Assembly (NCBI GenBank): GCA_950295325.1
Contig: OX485804.1
Coordinates: 18,722,001 to 18,786,000 of the forward strand
DNA: 64,000 nt
Origin: Polytrichum commune
Lineage: Eukaryota; Streptophyta; Polytrichopsida; Polytrichales; Polytrichaceae
Reading direction: 5' to 3'
Below are positions 1 to 12,888 of this stretch, one piece after another. Position 1 is the first letter of the stretch. Every line of letters starts with the position of its first letter. Under the pieces are notes generated by a model, which worked only from the letters and a program-made list of their open reading frames with translations, searched no databases and was not told where the DNA came from. The translations under genes and the position numbers were made by a program.

Positions 1-2440
1 TGTGCGGCGCAAAATTATGAAATTTCCACCATATAATATTTAGTAGAGCTAGAATATGTGGTTGGACATTACTTTCGAACCCATATATTTTTAATTGCTA
101 TGATCATCGATTGTATGATGTCATATGCAATGTCAATGCACATGTTGACACATATTCTTGAGGAAGATAGGTAGGTAGGTTAATATCGTTGCTTAGTCAA
201 GCACCTTGAATGATTTGAGGTTATAAGACGGCCACAGGAGACTATATGAGCCCTTTTGAGCTGAGGTTTGTTGTACTTTCCTAGTCCTGTGACTTATTTT
301 GATTTCATTATATACAGTCAGTAGCCCGTGTGGCACTCTGACCAAATTTTGGTATCCTTCACAACATCTGGATACAATTATTGAATGTCAAGTAGAAATT
401 CAGATCCCATATTTTTCATTTCAACTCTGTGTAGGCCTATGTCAAAATGTTTGGTGGTCACGTTATTGATTAATTTCCTCAACTTGGATGTCGATTCCAG
501 CTCAGCATTATAGTCTTGGTTATTACCGTACTCTTGAAAAAACTCCATGTCGAAGATATAACCCTTCACATTTGCATTTCAGGGACTCCTTAACCACGGT
601 GTCTCCTCGTCCTTTTGTGCCAGGATGGTAGTCTTACCAGGTTGTATAATCCAAAGGAATGAGTGGATGTTTACCAGGAAATTGTCAATGTTTACCTGGA
701 ATTAATTTTCATGGTATCTTAGCGCAGGAAGCAAAACCATGGTTTCATCTCCACAAAATTGTTTGATTGTGATGTTTTTTTGCAAGGTGCTGCAAACATG
801 TTTAGATTGATACTTACATGAGAAAGGGCAGTTAGGCTTGTGCATTGCTAGACTACGAAATTTCTGTGATCATTTCTGTTATATTATACTCCCATCATCC
901 CTATCAGGTTTTTAGTATGGATTTGTAAACCACTGTCTATACTGTCCAAACCTTAAGTTTATGAAAGTTACTACGAAGGCAGTCAAGTTTTTTGAATGCT
1001 TGGATTACCATACACAAAGAGTGTTGTTGGGCTATTAACTGGCATTTTAGGTTGCCCTACTAAGATGGGTGGGCCAAGCTCACCTTGCATAAGCCTGGGA
1101 TTTAGAGCAACAGGTCCCATGCACATACTGTATTTTAAATCTTAATATTCTCACAAAGTTTTCGAGGTGGAAAAGCATGTCTCAAAAGTTACATTCAATA
1201 CATGCTTTGGTAGATGACAACCTTATGAGCTTATAATAGAAAGTCTTCTCAAAGAAGGATCAAACCCATGGGTTCATCCCTCTGTGAGGGACTTTATGGA
1301 TAATTATAGTATGTGTTGATGTTCTCTGAGAGCCTACAATTGGAAATATGTACTAGAAAACATTGTCAAGGTGTTTATTGGCTCTGCACTAGAGTACAAC
1401 TCTCAATTTGCCTTTTTTGCCTACCAATAAGTTCATCTATAAATGATTGTATGTGGATGAATGTGGAAACCACACTAATATATGTAGTTAAGTTGCCCCA
1501 CACTATTCCACACTATTTGGAAGATTCATTACCACAATAACAAATACCAATGATTAATTTTTTTCTATGGTTGCTACATGAGTGAATAAAAGTTTTTTGT
1601 GATTTGATTTTGACCCAAGGTAATTTGCAAAGGCAACCTAGTTGCACAATACCAATGTAGAAAGTTTATAGTAGTTTGATAAGATTCTTGTGCATGCCAA
1701 GATCTTTTTTCCTTTTGAAGTGTTTGAATGCTTTGGATGCGAGGTGTAACATCAGTAGGTCTTTGTTAAAAACTTTTGTTATTATTGTACTGTCAACATC
1801 CTTGAACCTAGTTGATGTACTACCACATCACCAATTTACACATTATCAACTCCTTCAATGGTCCATTGTTAGCTGCATCATCTCTTCATAGGTACATAGG
1901 AATTGTTTAGATCAAATTCTAATTCACGATTGATGAACTCAAGTGCACCCATAGTGGGTCTGGTTTCACTCTCTCCATATACCAATGCCAATTGTTCCAA
2001 TGAGGTAATAAATTTTAGGATTCAATGTTGAGGTTTGTCAATTTAATCCAAGTTATAAGCTTTCATAGGCTCACTTTCATCAAAAATTAATACTTACCAA
2101 ACTGAATTCATTGAAGAGGGGGCAAAATCCTCATAAATTCTCTTAAAAATTAACAATTCACTTTTACTAGTACATTCTTTGGAATTTTTTTGGGGGGCAA
2201 CTCTCTTTTAACACAGATCGAGCATGGATTGTGGAACCAAAGTTAAGTCCACTCATGGCATACCACCAAAGGCATACATGGAATTATAAATGAGAAGAAC
2301 TACACACGTTGTCACCCACCTTAACATACTAAGCATCGCAACAACTCTCAACCCAATCATCAATTTGCATGCACTTTTACTCTCCTAAATAGTCAAAAAC
2401 CTAGTACCTCCATCATCATAAGAAACAAGACTTCTTGAAT
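1..2440. other. AT-rich intergenic DNA, nothing recognised
   Basis: No coding region, terminal repeat or RNA gene could be supported here. The short open frames on both strands have no recognisable motif and no consistent splice structure. Confidence 0.5.
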
Positions 2441-2464
2441 CACAATGAGGTGCGTTTGTGTTGT

Positions 2465-2725
2465 AAGGTAGATGAGGCTAATCAGTGAGCTTCCTTAATC
2501 GGACACCTATTTTAGGTTCCCAATTGACAGTACAGTTTTTCTTATTTGGTGGGTGAATTATACATGGTGATTTAGTTGCCACTTTGATGATATTTCGGTT
2601 AGTCACCTTTGCAAAAATAAAACTACAGTCCACATGTTCCAAAATTAGGAGTGCTATCCACCAAGCTATAATACACCTGATTTTTGCTAAACTGAAGAGA
2701 CAATTGCCAATTTGACTAGAGTTGT
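2465..2725 (-). repeat. transposon-derived fragment, inverted partner of 62.69-62.94 kb
   Basis: This stretch is clearly similar, in reverse complement, to about 62,690-62,940. In both copies one strand reads a related peptide containing FAKVTN followed by IIKV. The shared peptide suggests decayed protein-coding transposon sequence. The copy at 62.7 kb has several stops. The element family was not recognised. Confidence 0.5.
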
Positions 2726-3638
2726 CCAATTTGTTTGTGAAATGAGATATTATACAACTTGATAATCAAAGGTTCACCTCACTTGATTATCAGTGTTAGA
2801 ACTAAATTAAGATTCAAACTAAGTTACCCATCAGATAGTTACAGACAAAATAAACTTGATCAAGGGATTGAAGCAGAATGCATAATTTGGTGGGAGTGGG
2901 AGCAAGAAAGTAGGAGATACGCAAGTTAGTAATGCTTACTCTGGAATGACATTCACAACTACACTAAATGTGACATAATTGAGGAATTTGGATTTAATTA
3001 GGACATTGATTACCCATACCCCCAAATTTTGGCCAATGATTAAAACATAGACTTAACAATCAGTTTACGTTATTATGACCAGATGACCATTATTAACTGA
3101 CAAACCAGCCAGAACCATGTGAAAATATAGACTTATTTGGAGGCGACAAAAAGCCATCACCAAATTGAACAAAGTAACTTTCACCAACAATTAAGCATAC
3201 AACAATATACCATTTCACTCACCACCATTGTCTACTTTGCAATCAAATGATGGCACTGTGCACAGGTTAGAAGCCAAAAATTGGTAAGTACTACTTGAAG
3301 AACGCTGAGGAATAATTCAATTTTTTTTTAAATAAAAAACCTGTGTATCATGAAGCATTTTCAGCTTGTATTGGAGCAACATTGGATTGTAGCACCCGCT
3401 TTAGTATATAGCCAGACACAGAGGCAGTCTCAATAATAAGTGAGACGACGTTTGAAAAGATGCAGTGTAACATCTGCAACTGATAAAGTGAGAAACTGGC
3501 ACTGGTAGACTCGACAGGTAATGAACATGTGCAAAGTGCATTCTTACCTAAAGTATGCTTGCGTAAGTGCATTCTTGCAATCTAACGTCATTAGAATTAA
3601 GGAACTGATCAAGAATACCTGTGATAGAGGGGATATCG
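2726..3638. other. intergenic DNA downstream of AUG5
   Basis: This includes the likely 3' untranslated region of the minus-strand AUG5 gene, whose stop codon is at 3639-3641. No other gene was seen. Confidence 0.4.
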
Positions 3639-6600
3639 TTACAAGAGTTGCTTTTCGTAGAAGGCTGTTTGAAGCTGCTTAACGAGAGCCAGCCAAGCAC
3701 CAACATTTTGGCCATCAACCGTGACCCAGTCGACCACAGAAGCTGCCGGCTGTTCCCACCACTCATCAACCTAACCACCAGAAGAAAAAAACGTCACGTG
3801 AACAACTGCCACCTCAGATATTCCAACACCCTTGACAGAACCGCTGCCAAACAATTCCGACTTAGGTGGTCCAAGGTTGTACATTCACTAAATTCTGAGG
3901 CAATTCTTTATCAACTTCATGCAGTGTTGGGTAATGTCCAAGATATTGGGTCCTGAACCTCCTACAAGCAAGACCAATATTCATGTTCTGTTAGAGCTGC
4001 TTAACGAGGAATCCGCCACTATAAGCATCTATATAAGACAATTCCATTACAAGAGCTTTGACCAACTCACCAGGCCACGTACACGCTTGCAATCATCCAA
4101 GCATCGTTGAGCTTCTTGAACTGCACCTTTGAGCTCAGGAAGCCACACATCGAGGGCTATTTTCTCTTGCACGGCTGCTTTTTCAGCACATTGTGCCACA
4201 CTCCTGATGGTCATGCACATCAAGGAGTTATTATTATTCCCACCATTAGGAACAAAAGTTTCTGCTGGAGTAGACAATCAATAGTTCGCATGACCACCAC
4301 TGATATACACATAGAAGTTTGTCATTCATTACCTCTCGTAATCTGGTATTGATGCGTTGGCAGTGTCCAACAATCCACGCCCACTTTTCAGTAGGTCCTT
4401 TAGAGTCTGCACTTGGTTCACTGCTTTGGCGAGATCCTCTATCAAATTGGCTGAAGTCCCACCAGGCCGAAGAAATAGCCGTAAGGAGTCCACAACTTGT
4501 GCAAGCCCCGCATCTCCAGCATCTCCACCTGCATGACATGGCACATGTATAAATGGAGTTAACTTATGGAAAAATCATGATATTCTCAGGTTGGCACCAG
4601 CCCGATTAAGTATAGACATTAAAAGCCCCTCCAGGAGTAGACAAATAATCAAGAAGTTCTCTCTGTGTAAGAAAACTAGTGAAGCATATTCAGACGATTA
4701 TATATCATGATGGCTTGCTTTCTGTATGGCAAGAGGTAATCAACGTTTTCAAGGAGACGGCACAACGACAAAAACGTCATTAGCAACAATCATGTGTTAA
4801 TATACCAGACGAAGACTGAATGACATTGGAGATGCGGCAGATGGATGGTATTGCAGAGGGATCTCCGCTTGCTGCTCTTGCGGACAGTAAATCTGCACTC
4901 TTTTCAGCAGCTGTAAGAGCTTCAGATCCTGCGGTTGCACTGACTGCCGATGTCTCCAGTAGACCCTGTTCACAACAGTGAAAAGTACTTCAAACGAACA
5001 ATTAAGTTGGTGGTGCTACTGCTTTATTAGCCAATTGCAACGCTGTGCCAGAGGCACCAACACATTGACAAGATCCTAAACCCTACACCTTGAATGATAG
5101 ACAAGTACCTTGGAGGAAGCTGGCATCATGTACAGGCGACTATCGGGGCTCCGTTGAAAAGCAGAAACTTCTCTCTCTACGAGGTCACGGGCTGCATTTG
5201 TCTTGTTTTGTAGAGACTCGGAAATAGGAATGATTGTATTAGCTGAATGCTCCCGGGAAATCCTTGTGTGATGCTCCCAAGCTGCTGCCGCTGCCTGTGT
5301 AACAAGCGGGCCGTAAATGATATGTGTTTGATTTCTTTATTCTCTGCCAGATTTTGGTCGTACGGGGTGATGCTATTGTAAAGAGAGGCATAGTGGATAA
5401 GATGGGCGCAATAGGTTAGAAACACCGACAAGCACATTCACAAATATGAGCCCATGATGATGAAGATGTATCAACATCTATATTATTTTGTCAAATCTCT
5501 TGGTCTTGAGCAAGAAGTACCATGTTTGCCCGAAGCAGTGCGGTATAGATAGCTTCCAACTCCATACGCCGCGAATCGAACTCCTCGATCCTTTTCCACT
5601 TCTGTCGAAGTGCCTCCTCTGCCTTCCTCCTTTCCTCACACATCTTATTTAAGCGCTGAACCTCTAATGTAAGAGTATTTACACTGGCTCTTGTTCCTGC
5701 CAGCTCCCTATCCTTGGCCCAGACCTCCAACTGCACATGGTTCGAAACTGTAAATCAACTTCTTGCTCATGACCATCTCACTCATTGAGTTAACATCTAA
5801 GTGCCTTCATCAATGAACAAGAAAAGGACTCTCTACATACCTAACCCCCCAACTTATACCTTTTCAGTGGCGTATCATCGTCAGCACCAACTAACCATCA
5901 AAACCACGTGGCGGATAAACATCCAAAGCTTGTGTCCTTGCATACTATGTAGGCGTACAGATTCATGGAGGCACGTTGTCTCACCTCATATTGCCGCAGT
6001 GGTCCAGCATTTTGAATACTTGCAGCATCCCCACCAACATTGTGGATTCTTGCTATGAGTTCATCACTCCGCCTCTTGGCCACAGCAGCTTGGTTGATAG
6101 CATCCTCAGTAGCCATGAATTGGTGTGCGTGTGCCTTCTGTGATATACATAATAACTGACGAGTTAGTCAACCGTACGTTCACGGCAAACCTGTCTCCAT
6201 GGAACACGTGGGAGGAACAAGAAAGATTTCAGCTCGGTCACTTGTATTTCTCATCTAAAACATGAAACTAGCATGCTTTCACACCGTAAAAATCTCAGAC
6301 CACAGCTCTTGCTCAAAAGAGGGACGCTGACGAATGCAAAATGATCGTACAGAAACCACACGACCTGAAAAAAAAAATTAATCATTGTTGTTGCAGTTGC
6401 TGCAACATTACCAAATCTAGAGTTATAACTATCACACGTTCATGCATCTCAGTTAAAGACATATGCTACAATGTACCGCAAACACAGAGTGATGAAAGGC
6501 CAAAGGTGTAGACCTGTCTCTCTCGAAGTTGTTTGAACGTAGTTTTAGCTGCCTTACTGCTACCTCTGGGATTCCGACGATGCGCAATGAGCAAATCATC

Positions 6601-8494
6601 TACTTCAGCAGAGATATCCTCGAGAACTCTATTGTTCTCGTACCTGTACCTGCACACCTGACGGAAAGATGCATTACAGCGGATTCCGACCAGTGTAGTC
6701 GTAATATTGACAGGAGATAATTAACGAATGCAGTGATCGCTATAGTTGACAAAGACCAGTCTTCCTGAAGGGTGAACTTGTAACAAGGAATGGAGCAAGT
6801 CAGGTATCCAAGCTCAGCAGCTCGAGGTATATTGACTGCGCCTTTGAAGCACACCAGAATCACCCTTAGTATTCTTAGAATGTACTTTTATGAATAGAAG
6901 TTCAGATTACTTCATTGCAATTCAGGAGTGTTTAATTCTATAGCAATAGATAACACAGGGTAGCCTGACACCAATAGAACCTGAGAAATTAAGTGACGAT
7001 GAGCTTGTGGAAGGGAAAGCACACCTAAGCCGTTCAGCATCAGCCCTTATATCAATTTTGTCAGTCTCAGAGTTGATCATTGTTACAACACGTTTGGTGT
7101 AAGCAGCCAGGGCTCGAAGTAAGTGAGGGGGATTTTTGAGCAAGTTGAGCGCACGGTCTTTTACTTCTTCTGGTATGCCATCCCCGTCCATCAATGAACT
7201 CAATTTAGCGACTTCCAGCTGCCCATCTGCCTGGCTGTTGACGCCATCATACGCTGGAAAAGAGCTCTTAATCTTGTCTATTAGTGAAGCAGAGAGGACC
7301 TCACAGGCCTGACGAATGCTCCGCTCCTGAGGAGTCTCCAGAACCATTTGATCTTCATCCGTCATCTTCGTTGACGAAGAATAATGTGCATCTGCATTGC
7401 TCTGGGAATTGCGATCTCCTGTAAACTCTGGACCTCCATTCTTCCCCCTTTGTGCATCCCTTGCTTGCTCAACATAACAATGAAGGCGCCTCCAGTACTC
7501 CATAAAAATGCGAGCAGTTTGCTCAGACCGTTGGTCATACGACTCCAACAACACCTGCTTGTGTCTACGCCCACGAACAATAAGGTGTTTTCCAAGTGAG
7601 GTTCGTGCTGTAAGGTTTGAGGTCCCCTCCTTACAGTCACCGTAATCATTTAATATCCCTATTGCGTGCTCTAATCTCTAGATCAACAACTGCGTACCTC
7701 AATTCCACTCCGGAACTTCCGCATCACTAAAATTACTGGGGATGACAACAAGTGCAACTCATTCTCGACTATTGAATCCAACAGCTGACCAATCTGAGCG
7801 AATTGAATAAGTACAAAATGATTCAAATAACCACTGGCAAGAATTCGGTGACATCGTATCTTGGAGTGAGCAATTGAAGGGAAGAAGAAAGCACTTACCT
7901 CACATTGGCCTTGTCATCGAGAAGACGCTGGCGTTCAAGCTCCTCCTTGGACACATCGAGCATGCGGCTTTTCAAATCCTTGGCCATTCGCTGCACGGAC
8001 AGTCTCAATTTCTCCACCTCGTGCTCGGCAGCGTCCCTCTCGCGCAAGGCTTTCTCGATGGACTCCTCATTGTCAGGCACCTTGTCCTTCTCTTTCTCTC
8101 TATCCACGCCCTCCCTGCCCTTGGCACTATCAGCCGTGCCCGGCCTGGATCTCCCTTTCCTCCGCACGGTGCTAGTAGTCTTGCCCGAATTGGTGCGCTC
8201 AATCTTGAGCGCCTCCGCCTCAATCTTGCCTGCGTCGTCCGCGCCCTCTCGCTTCGCAGTGAACGAGCTTTTGAGCGGGCTGCCGTGCACGTGAATGTTG
8301 CGCCGAATCTTCTCGACCGTCTGGTCGGACTTGACTCTGTCCAGCAGGAACTTCCAGACGAGCATCATATTGCCCCTGCAAATCTTCCGCAACGCCTCCG
8401 GGGACGGCGGCGTCCGGTATCCCATTTCCTGCTGCAGCCATTCCACGATGCCTTCCGGCGTCGGAGCGCCATTACTACCCGCTGCCTGCATCAT
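3639..8494 (-). CDS. AUG5: AUGMIN subunit 5 (HAUS5-like), ten exons
   Basis: This is a complete gene for a subunit of augmin, the complex that brings gamma-tubulin to existing microtubules for branched nucleation in spindle and phragmoplast. Exons on the minus strand are 8494-7899, 7564-7025, 6649-6514, 6137-5985, 5730-5521, 5294-5109, 4965-4806, 4528-4333, 4203-4071 and 3770-3639. Every intron is GT-AG and all phases join, giving 813 residues, close to the roughly 800 of Arabidopsis AUG5. Family signatures in order are [18 protein letters not shown] near the N-terminus, [19 protein letters not shown], a charged linker, [75 protein letters not shown] and, in the last exon, [20 protein letters not shown]. 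Much of the middle looks coiled-coil. The start is the ATG at 8494; an in-frame TGA lies just upstream and a second ATG follows directly. Introns are about 130-460 bases. The identification is from remembered family sequence and is strong. Confidence 0.95.
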
Positions 8495-8988
8495 GATTCC
8501 CAACAATCAATTAATCACGTTCTGCCCTGGATTGCCTCATCGAACTCCCGCCTCTCCGCACCATTTTTCTCTAGTCCGGTGAAGCTCGCTGATCGCAGCG
8601 CTTTCCAAACACTTCCCACTGTTCACATTGAATGCGGCCAGGTCTGAATCCGAATGATTGATGCGGGTTGCGTCCTCCCTCTCTCCCTTTGGGCGAAGGC
8701 ACGGCAAGCCAAGCCCAGCCAAGGAACGGAATGGAAAGGGAAGCAGGGGAGGTCGTGCGAGGGCGGGAAATGTCTCCATCCGCTGCTGTTTGTTTTGTCT
8801 GTCTGCCAGCCTTCTTCATCCACACTTTCTACATCCTCTCCTCATCCTCCTCTTTCGAACCGTAGTCGGTTTGGGAGCCATGTTGCTGATGTGTCAGCTT
8901 CTGAGTGGTCCATCTGGGATAGAAGTTTTAAGCCATATTCACTGACCCTCCTTCTTAACTTGCTGAATCAGCTGTGATGGGAGCACTA
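8495..8988 (-). promoter_or_regulatory. 5' untranslated region and promoter area of AUG5
   Basis: This is a relatively GC-rich stretch directly upstream of the AUG5 start on the minus strand, bounded on the far side by a MITE starting at 8989. On the + strand it has CT-rich runs. No TATA box was convincing. The MITE therefore lies within about 500 bases of the gene start. Confidence 0.4.
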
Positions 8989-9647
8989 CAGTCCACCCTC
9001 TATAAATGTTAGGTTTTGGAGTAAAATTTTCCTAACATTTATAGTGAGTTAACATTGTAACAGTTATAAAGGGAGCTTTTTGAATGCTTAACAAATATAA
9101 ATTCATTACAATTATGAAGGGAGAGTTTTGCAAAATTATCATACATAAAATATGTGTATCAAATCAGCCTTTTATTTCTATGAAACAAAATAAGAATTAA
9201 TATAGTCCAGATGAATAATTTGATCACAAAAAGTCAAATTTGGTGGCTTTTGCCACTTTGAAAGGTTGTGAGTCAATGTAATGGATGTCATCACACAATA
9301 TTGGATGTATTTCGTAGGTTAACATTTATATGTGGCAGCTTAACAAAGAGGGGAGTAAATTATTGTTAACATTTAACCAGCATTTAACATAGTTAACATT
9401 CTAGTTAGCAATATGAGGGGAGTACGATTTTGTTAACAAATATAATGAGTTAACGTTTATAAGGGCCGGTTTACACTACGGTGGAGAAGTCCACCGGTCA
9501 TGAAAAAAAGGGCGTCTCTCAATTGTGATTGGTCGAAAATGCAACTCTTGACCGGTGGGTGTTTACACTAGGTGAAGAAAACAATGGTGGTGAACTTTTC
9601 TCATGGATGATAAAATGACATGGCCGCCTACATGGCGGCACTTTTTG

Positions 9648-9711
9648 GAGTTGGGCTTCTCCGGAGGAGGAGTTTCTTGCCCGGCCTCAAGAGGCCGGAG
9701 AAGCCCAACTC
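9648..9711. repeat. 17-base perfect inverted repeat (hairpin)
   Basis: The arms are GAGTTGGGCTTCTCCGG at 9648-9664 and its exact reverse complement at 9695-9711, with a 30-base loop that is itself GC-rich. It lies inside the Harbinger-like MITE. It may be the remnant of a third, very short nested element or a structural part of the MITE. Confidence 0.8.
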
Positions 9712-9793
9712 AATAAAAATTTAATTTTCAAAAACAGATCTGGACCGTAGATTTCAGATCTTGTTTTTTTCAAAACCTAAGGTGTTGGCAAGC

Positions 9794-9822
9794 TTCTCTC
9801 TCTCTCTCTCTCTCTCTCTCTT
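9794..9822. repeat. (CT)n microsatellite
   Basis: This is an uninterrupted CT dinucleotide run inside the nested MITE. Confidence 0.95.
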
Positions 9823-10478
9823 TGATGTAGTAGCTCCTTAGCGATTTTTTTTTGTGCAATTTTTTTTTTGTGCAAAACCATAAAGATCATAAGAGAGCAC
9901 AAAATCTCTCTTCTTCGATTATCCATGATTGAAGATCAAAGATAAGAAGAGAGAAATTGATGAGGATGATTAAGAGGAGAGCATGTCTTAAATAATACCA
10001 CATAGTAGTGCTTTGTCCAATGTGTATGGGTTTTCCCCTCTTCATTCTTCAACACCCAAGGAGACATTTATTTCCTACATGGGCCAAACTTGACAATTGG
10101 CAATTTGGCAATTTTCATTATCTTTTGAATAAAATTGAACATTATATTACACAATTCTTATGAACACAATTCTTGTTGAAATCTTTTGATACAATATGAA
10201 TGTAGAGAATTATGGTTTTTTATCACAAAAAATCTTCACCATTAGGTGAACTTCTCTTCACCGGTGGACTTCTCCGCTAAACTTCTCCTCTAGGTGTTTA
10301 GACTTCAACCGGTCACGACTCCTTAAGAAATATTTTATTGCCTTTAATTCTTCTCCGGCACATCCACCATTTGCCTCATATAACCATGTCTTGGCCAAGC
10401 ATTCTTGACCGACCGGAGGCCTTCTCCACCGTAGTGTAAACCGACCCTAAGTGTAACATTTATCGAGGGTGGACTGTA

Positions 10479-11096
10479 ATAAGGTTCCAATATTGACTAT
10501 GCCTAGTGATTGTTGTTTAGGGGTTGGTGTCTCGCCTCACCTTTACATGGCTTGACAAGGACCAGCCCCACATTACATCTATTTATTGGCCCCCAAACAC
10601 CAATCACCTAATACATGATTTCTTTGAGAAAAGAGATTGTGTATGTTCTCCACATGAAGTTTATTAGGGTGAACCATACATTCAAATAAATGAACCTAGG
10701 GGGCTTATTCTTAGACACTAGTTAATCACCTTTTATCTTGGATTAGAAGACAAGTACCACTCAAACTTCTCCTCAATCTACTACCCAGTTTCAACGTTGA
10801 TCTAGGTGTAGGACAATTGTCAAGGATGATATATTAGAAAATTGTCACATTATATCATGTCCACGTAACAAGTATGGATGGCTCAACGATGTTATTGAAT
10901 ATGTCAAATTCTCCAACATATTGTGTACTAAAATCTTCAATGATGTGTTTAATTAATCTCTTATTGCATTAGATAATGACTACCAAGTGGACCCAACATA
11001 TGGCCACTTGCTCAAGGCCATGTCCACTTGTTGATCATTATATGATAATCATAGACCCCACCAATATGAATGAGGTATGTGTATTAGAAGCATAGA
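10479..11096. other. intergenic DNA, nothing recognised
   Basis: No supported feature was found between the MITE and the duplicated block that begins at about 11,097. Confidence 0.5.
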
Positions 11097-12130
11097 GAGT
11101 TGACTTTTCAAAAAAATTACAAAGTTTGAACTTCCTCTTTTCAGAGGCCAAATCCTTCAATAACTTCTTCATTGCAATACAAGGGTGGGTGGGTGGGTGG
11201 GAATTTCCACAAGACTCTTCCTATTTTCATGGCATCTTCCTACTTGGTAACACAATGGCATTTTGCATAGTGTAGTTATTTGCAATCATGCTCATCTATG
11301 TGTTGTATAACCTGGATATTGTATGTTATAACTCACTTTGCTTTGCAAGACTTATGTACCTTACTTAGGGTTTCCGTAATAACATGGTAGCCAACAACAG
11401 ATGTTTAAGTTTGACTGCCCCATACCTTTGAGGTTTAATCACCTATCTTTTTGCTTCACTACAAAGTACACAAATCTACTCCACCACATGTATGGAGTGC
11501 TTACAAAGGAAAAGTCCCTAGTAACATCAACCCATAGAAATGCTTAAAATGTCATAATCACAATACATCCTCGTATTGAGAGTGTGAAGGGCATGCCTCA
11601 CCTGTGCCCATGCAACCAACAAACAAACATTTGAGGATTAGTTACGTACACGAGATAAATAACATCAGGACCCAGTTGTTATCCATGTCGCACACGTATA
11701 AACAACATCAAATGCATTGCAGTATTTCAAATTATAACACTCATTGCCAAATGACATATGGGTGTTCAAACTTGATCCTTGGCCATGACTAGGTTACTCC
11801 AAGTAGAATACTCCTCTTGGTGATTCGTCCTAGTTTCTCTCACTTTCCACACGTATCAACTATTCTAGTGAGTATGCACACAGTTACCTCACCTTGCGCT
11901 TGCATGAATGGTAAGAAAAGGAGGCTTCTTTTAGGGTTAGGGGTTTATATTGGAGTTCTTACCTATGGTAAGTTTTTTCCAAACCCTATTTTTTACCATG
12001 GGTTACAGACATGATTCACAGTTGTAATCATGGTTACTTTACCTCTTTCATCTACATCCTTTTTACATATCTGGTATGGAAAGTATGACCGTTTTCCATG
12101 TATGTATATGTAGGATCTCTTGATTGTATT
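11097..12130. repeat. duplicated block D1 (about 1 kb)
   Basis: This block is a direct duplicate of about 13,613-14,590. Shared landmarks, in order, are GAGAGTTGACTTTTCAAAA, the text TTTGAACTTCCTCTTTTCAG, a GGGT repeat tract, TTGAGGATTAGTTACGTACA and ACATATGGGTGTTCAAAC. The copies have drifted by substitutions and small indels. A third, partial copy of the later part lies at about 12,700-12,830. No conserved reading frame spans the copies, so coding function is not supported. Confidence 0.8.
11183..11201 (+). repeat. G-quadruplex-type tract, five GGG runs
   Basis: The sequence is GGGTGGGTGGGTGGGTGGG, a canonical intramolecular quadruplex motif with one-base loops. A matching four-run tract sits at the homologous place in D2 (13706-13720), and a shorter GGGTGGGTGGG variant is at about 12,353-12,364. 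Confidence 0.85.
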
Positions 12131-12888
12131 GTCATCTATTTGTAAAGAAAACAATTTTTAGTTGACTAATGTCAAAGTTTATAATCACAAAGTGTTTAAT
12201 ATCATAGCCTTGATCGAGAGAGAGAGAGAGAGAAAGAGAGATTTCTTGAGTAGATCTATGCTTACTTTTCCAGCTTAGTCGCTTCTTAATACATCCTCTT
12301 GCTTAGAGGCCAACCCATTCTTCTACATATTTATGTATCTTTCAAAACCCAGGAGGGTGGGTGGGACCATCCCTCATGACCATATCTCTGCATAACTATT
12401 TCCATACTATTGTAACCGTCTCATCTTAGTATGCTTCTAGAGAAGTTAAAACCTTAGTCACTCAAACTATCAAGGTTTCACCCTTTGTAACCTTTAGTAA
12501 GGTGTTGCATTCCATATCCAAAGTTTACAAAGTCAAATTCAAAATAGTATATAAGACATGCTCAAAAAGTACTTCAAAGTTCTATCACAAATCAAAATTG
12601 CTTTGTATTCCAAATCATATCATAGAATATCTAAGCAACATACACATAGTATTTATGAAAGAAGATGATATACAAAACCTAAGAGTGTCGTCAAATTTGT
12701 GCAAGGTTTGCCTCACCTATGCCCATGCCACCAACCAAATCCAAAGAGAGGGTTAGTAATGTACACAAGGTGAATAACAATAGAGCCCAATTGTTATCTA
12801 TATATGTCACACAATCACGTATGACATAATCATATATTTTATATCATTAAATACACATACTGCCAATGAGTATTCTTCATGTTCCTTA

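Larger units (their letters stand above)
9463..10447. mobile_element. PIF/Harbinger-like MITE nested in copy A
   Basis: Terminal inverted repeats begin GGGCCGGTTTACACTACGGT (left) and GGGTCGGTTTACACTACGGT (right, read inverted), and match over at least 27 bases with one difference. The 3-base TAA target duplication is at 9460-9462 and 10448-10450. The empty site is visible in copy B, where the same place reads AACGTTTATAAGTGTAAC. Subterminal CACCGG motifs recur near both ends. A GG(G/C)-type end with a TWA duplication fits PIF/Harbinger. No transposase is present. Confidence 0.85.
8989..10476. mobile_element. pogo/Tc1-mariner-like MITE, copy A, with a nested insertion
   Basis: The element starts CAGTCCACCCTCTATAAATG and ends with the near-inverse CATTTATCGAGGGTGGACTG. 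It is flanked by TA on both sides (8987-8988 and 10477-10478). CAGT ends with a TA duplication are typical of pogo/Tigger-like elements. Without the 985-base insertion at 9463 and its 3-base duplication it is about 500 bases, matching copy B at 39639-40126, to which it is nearly identical along its length. It has no coding capacity, so it is non-autonomous. Confidence 0.85.

Noticed and set aside
4240-4330. Earlier acceptor for AUG5 exon 9 (reading [13 protein letters not shown])
   Set aside because: It puts the exon out of phase or into a stop. The acceptor at 4204 gives exact phase and the same segment length as the Arabidopsis protein as I recall it.
7874-8647. Long + strand open frame of 257 codons
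   Set aside because: It is antisense to AUG5 exon 1, which has strong family matches and in-phase splicing. The + frame is a shadow of GC-rich coding sequence.
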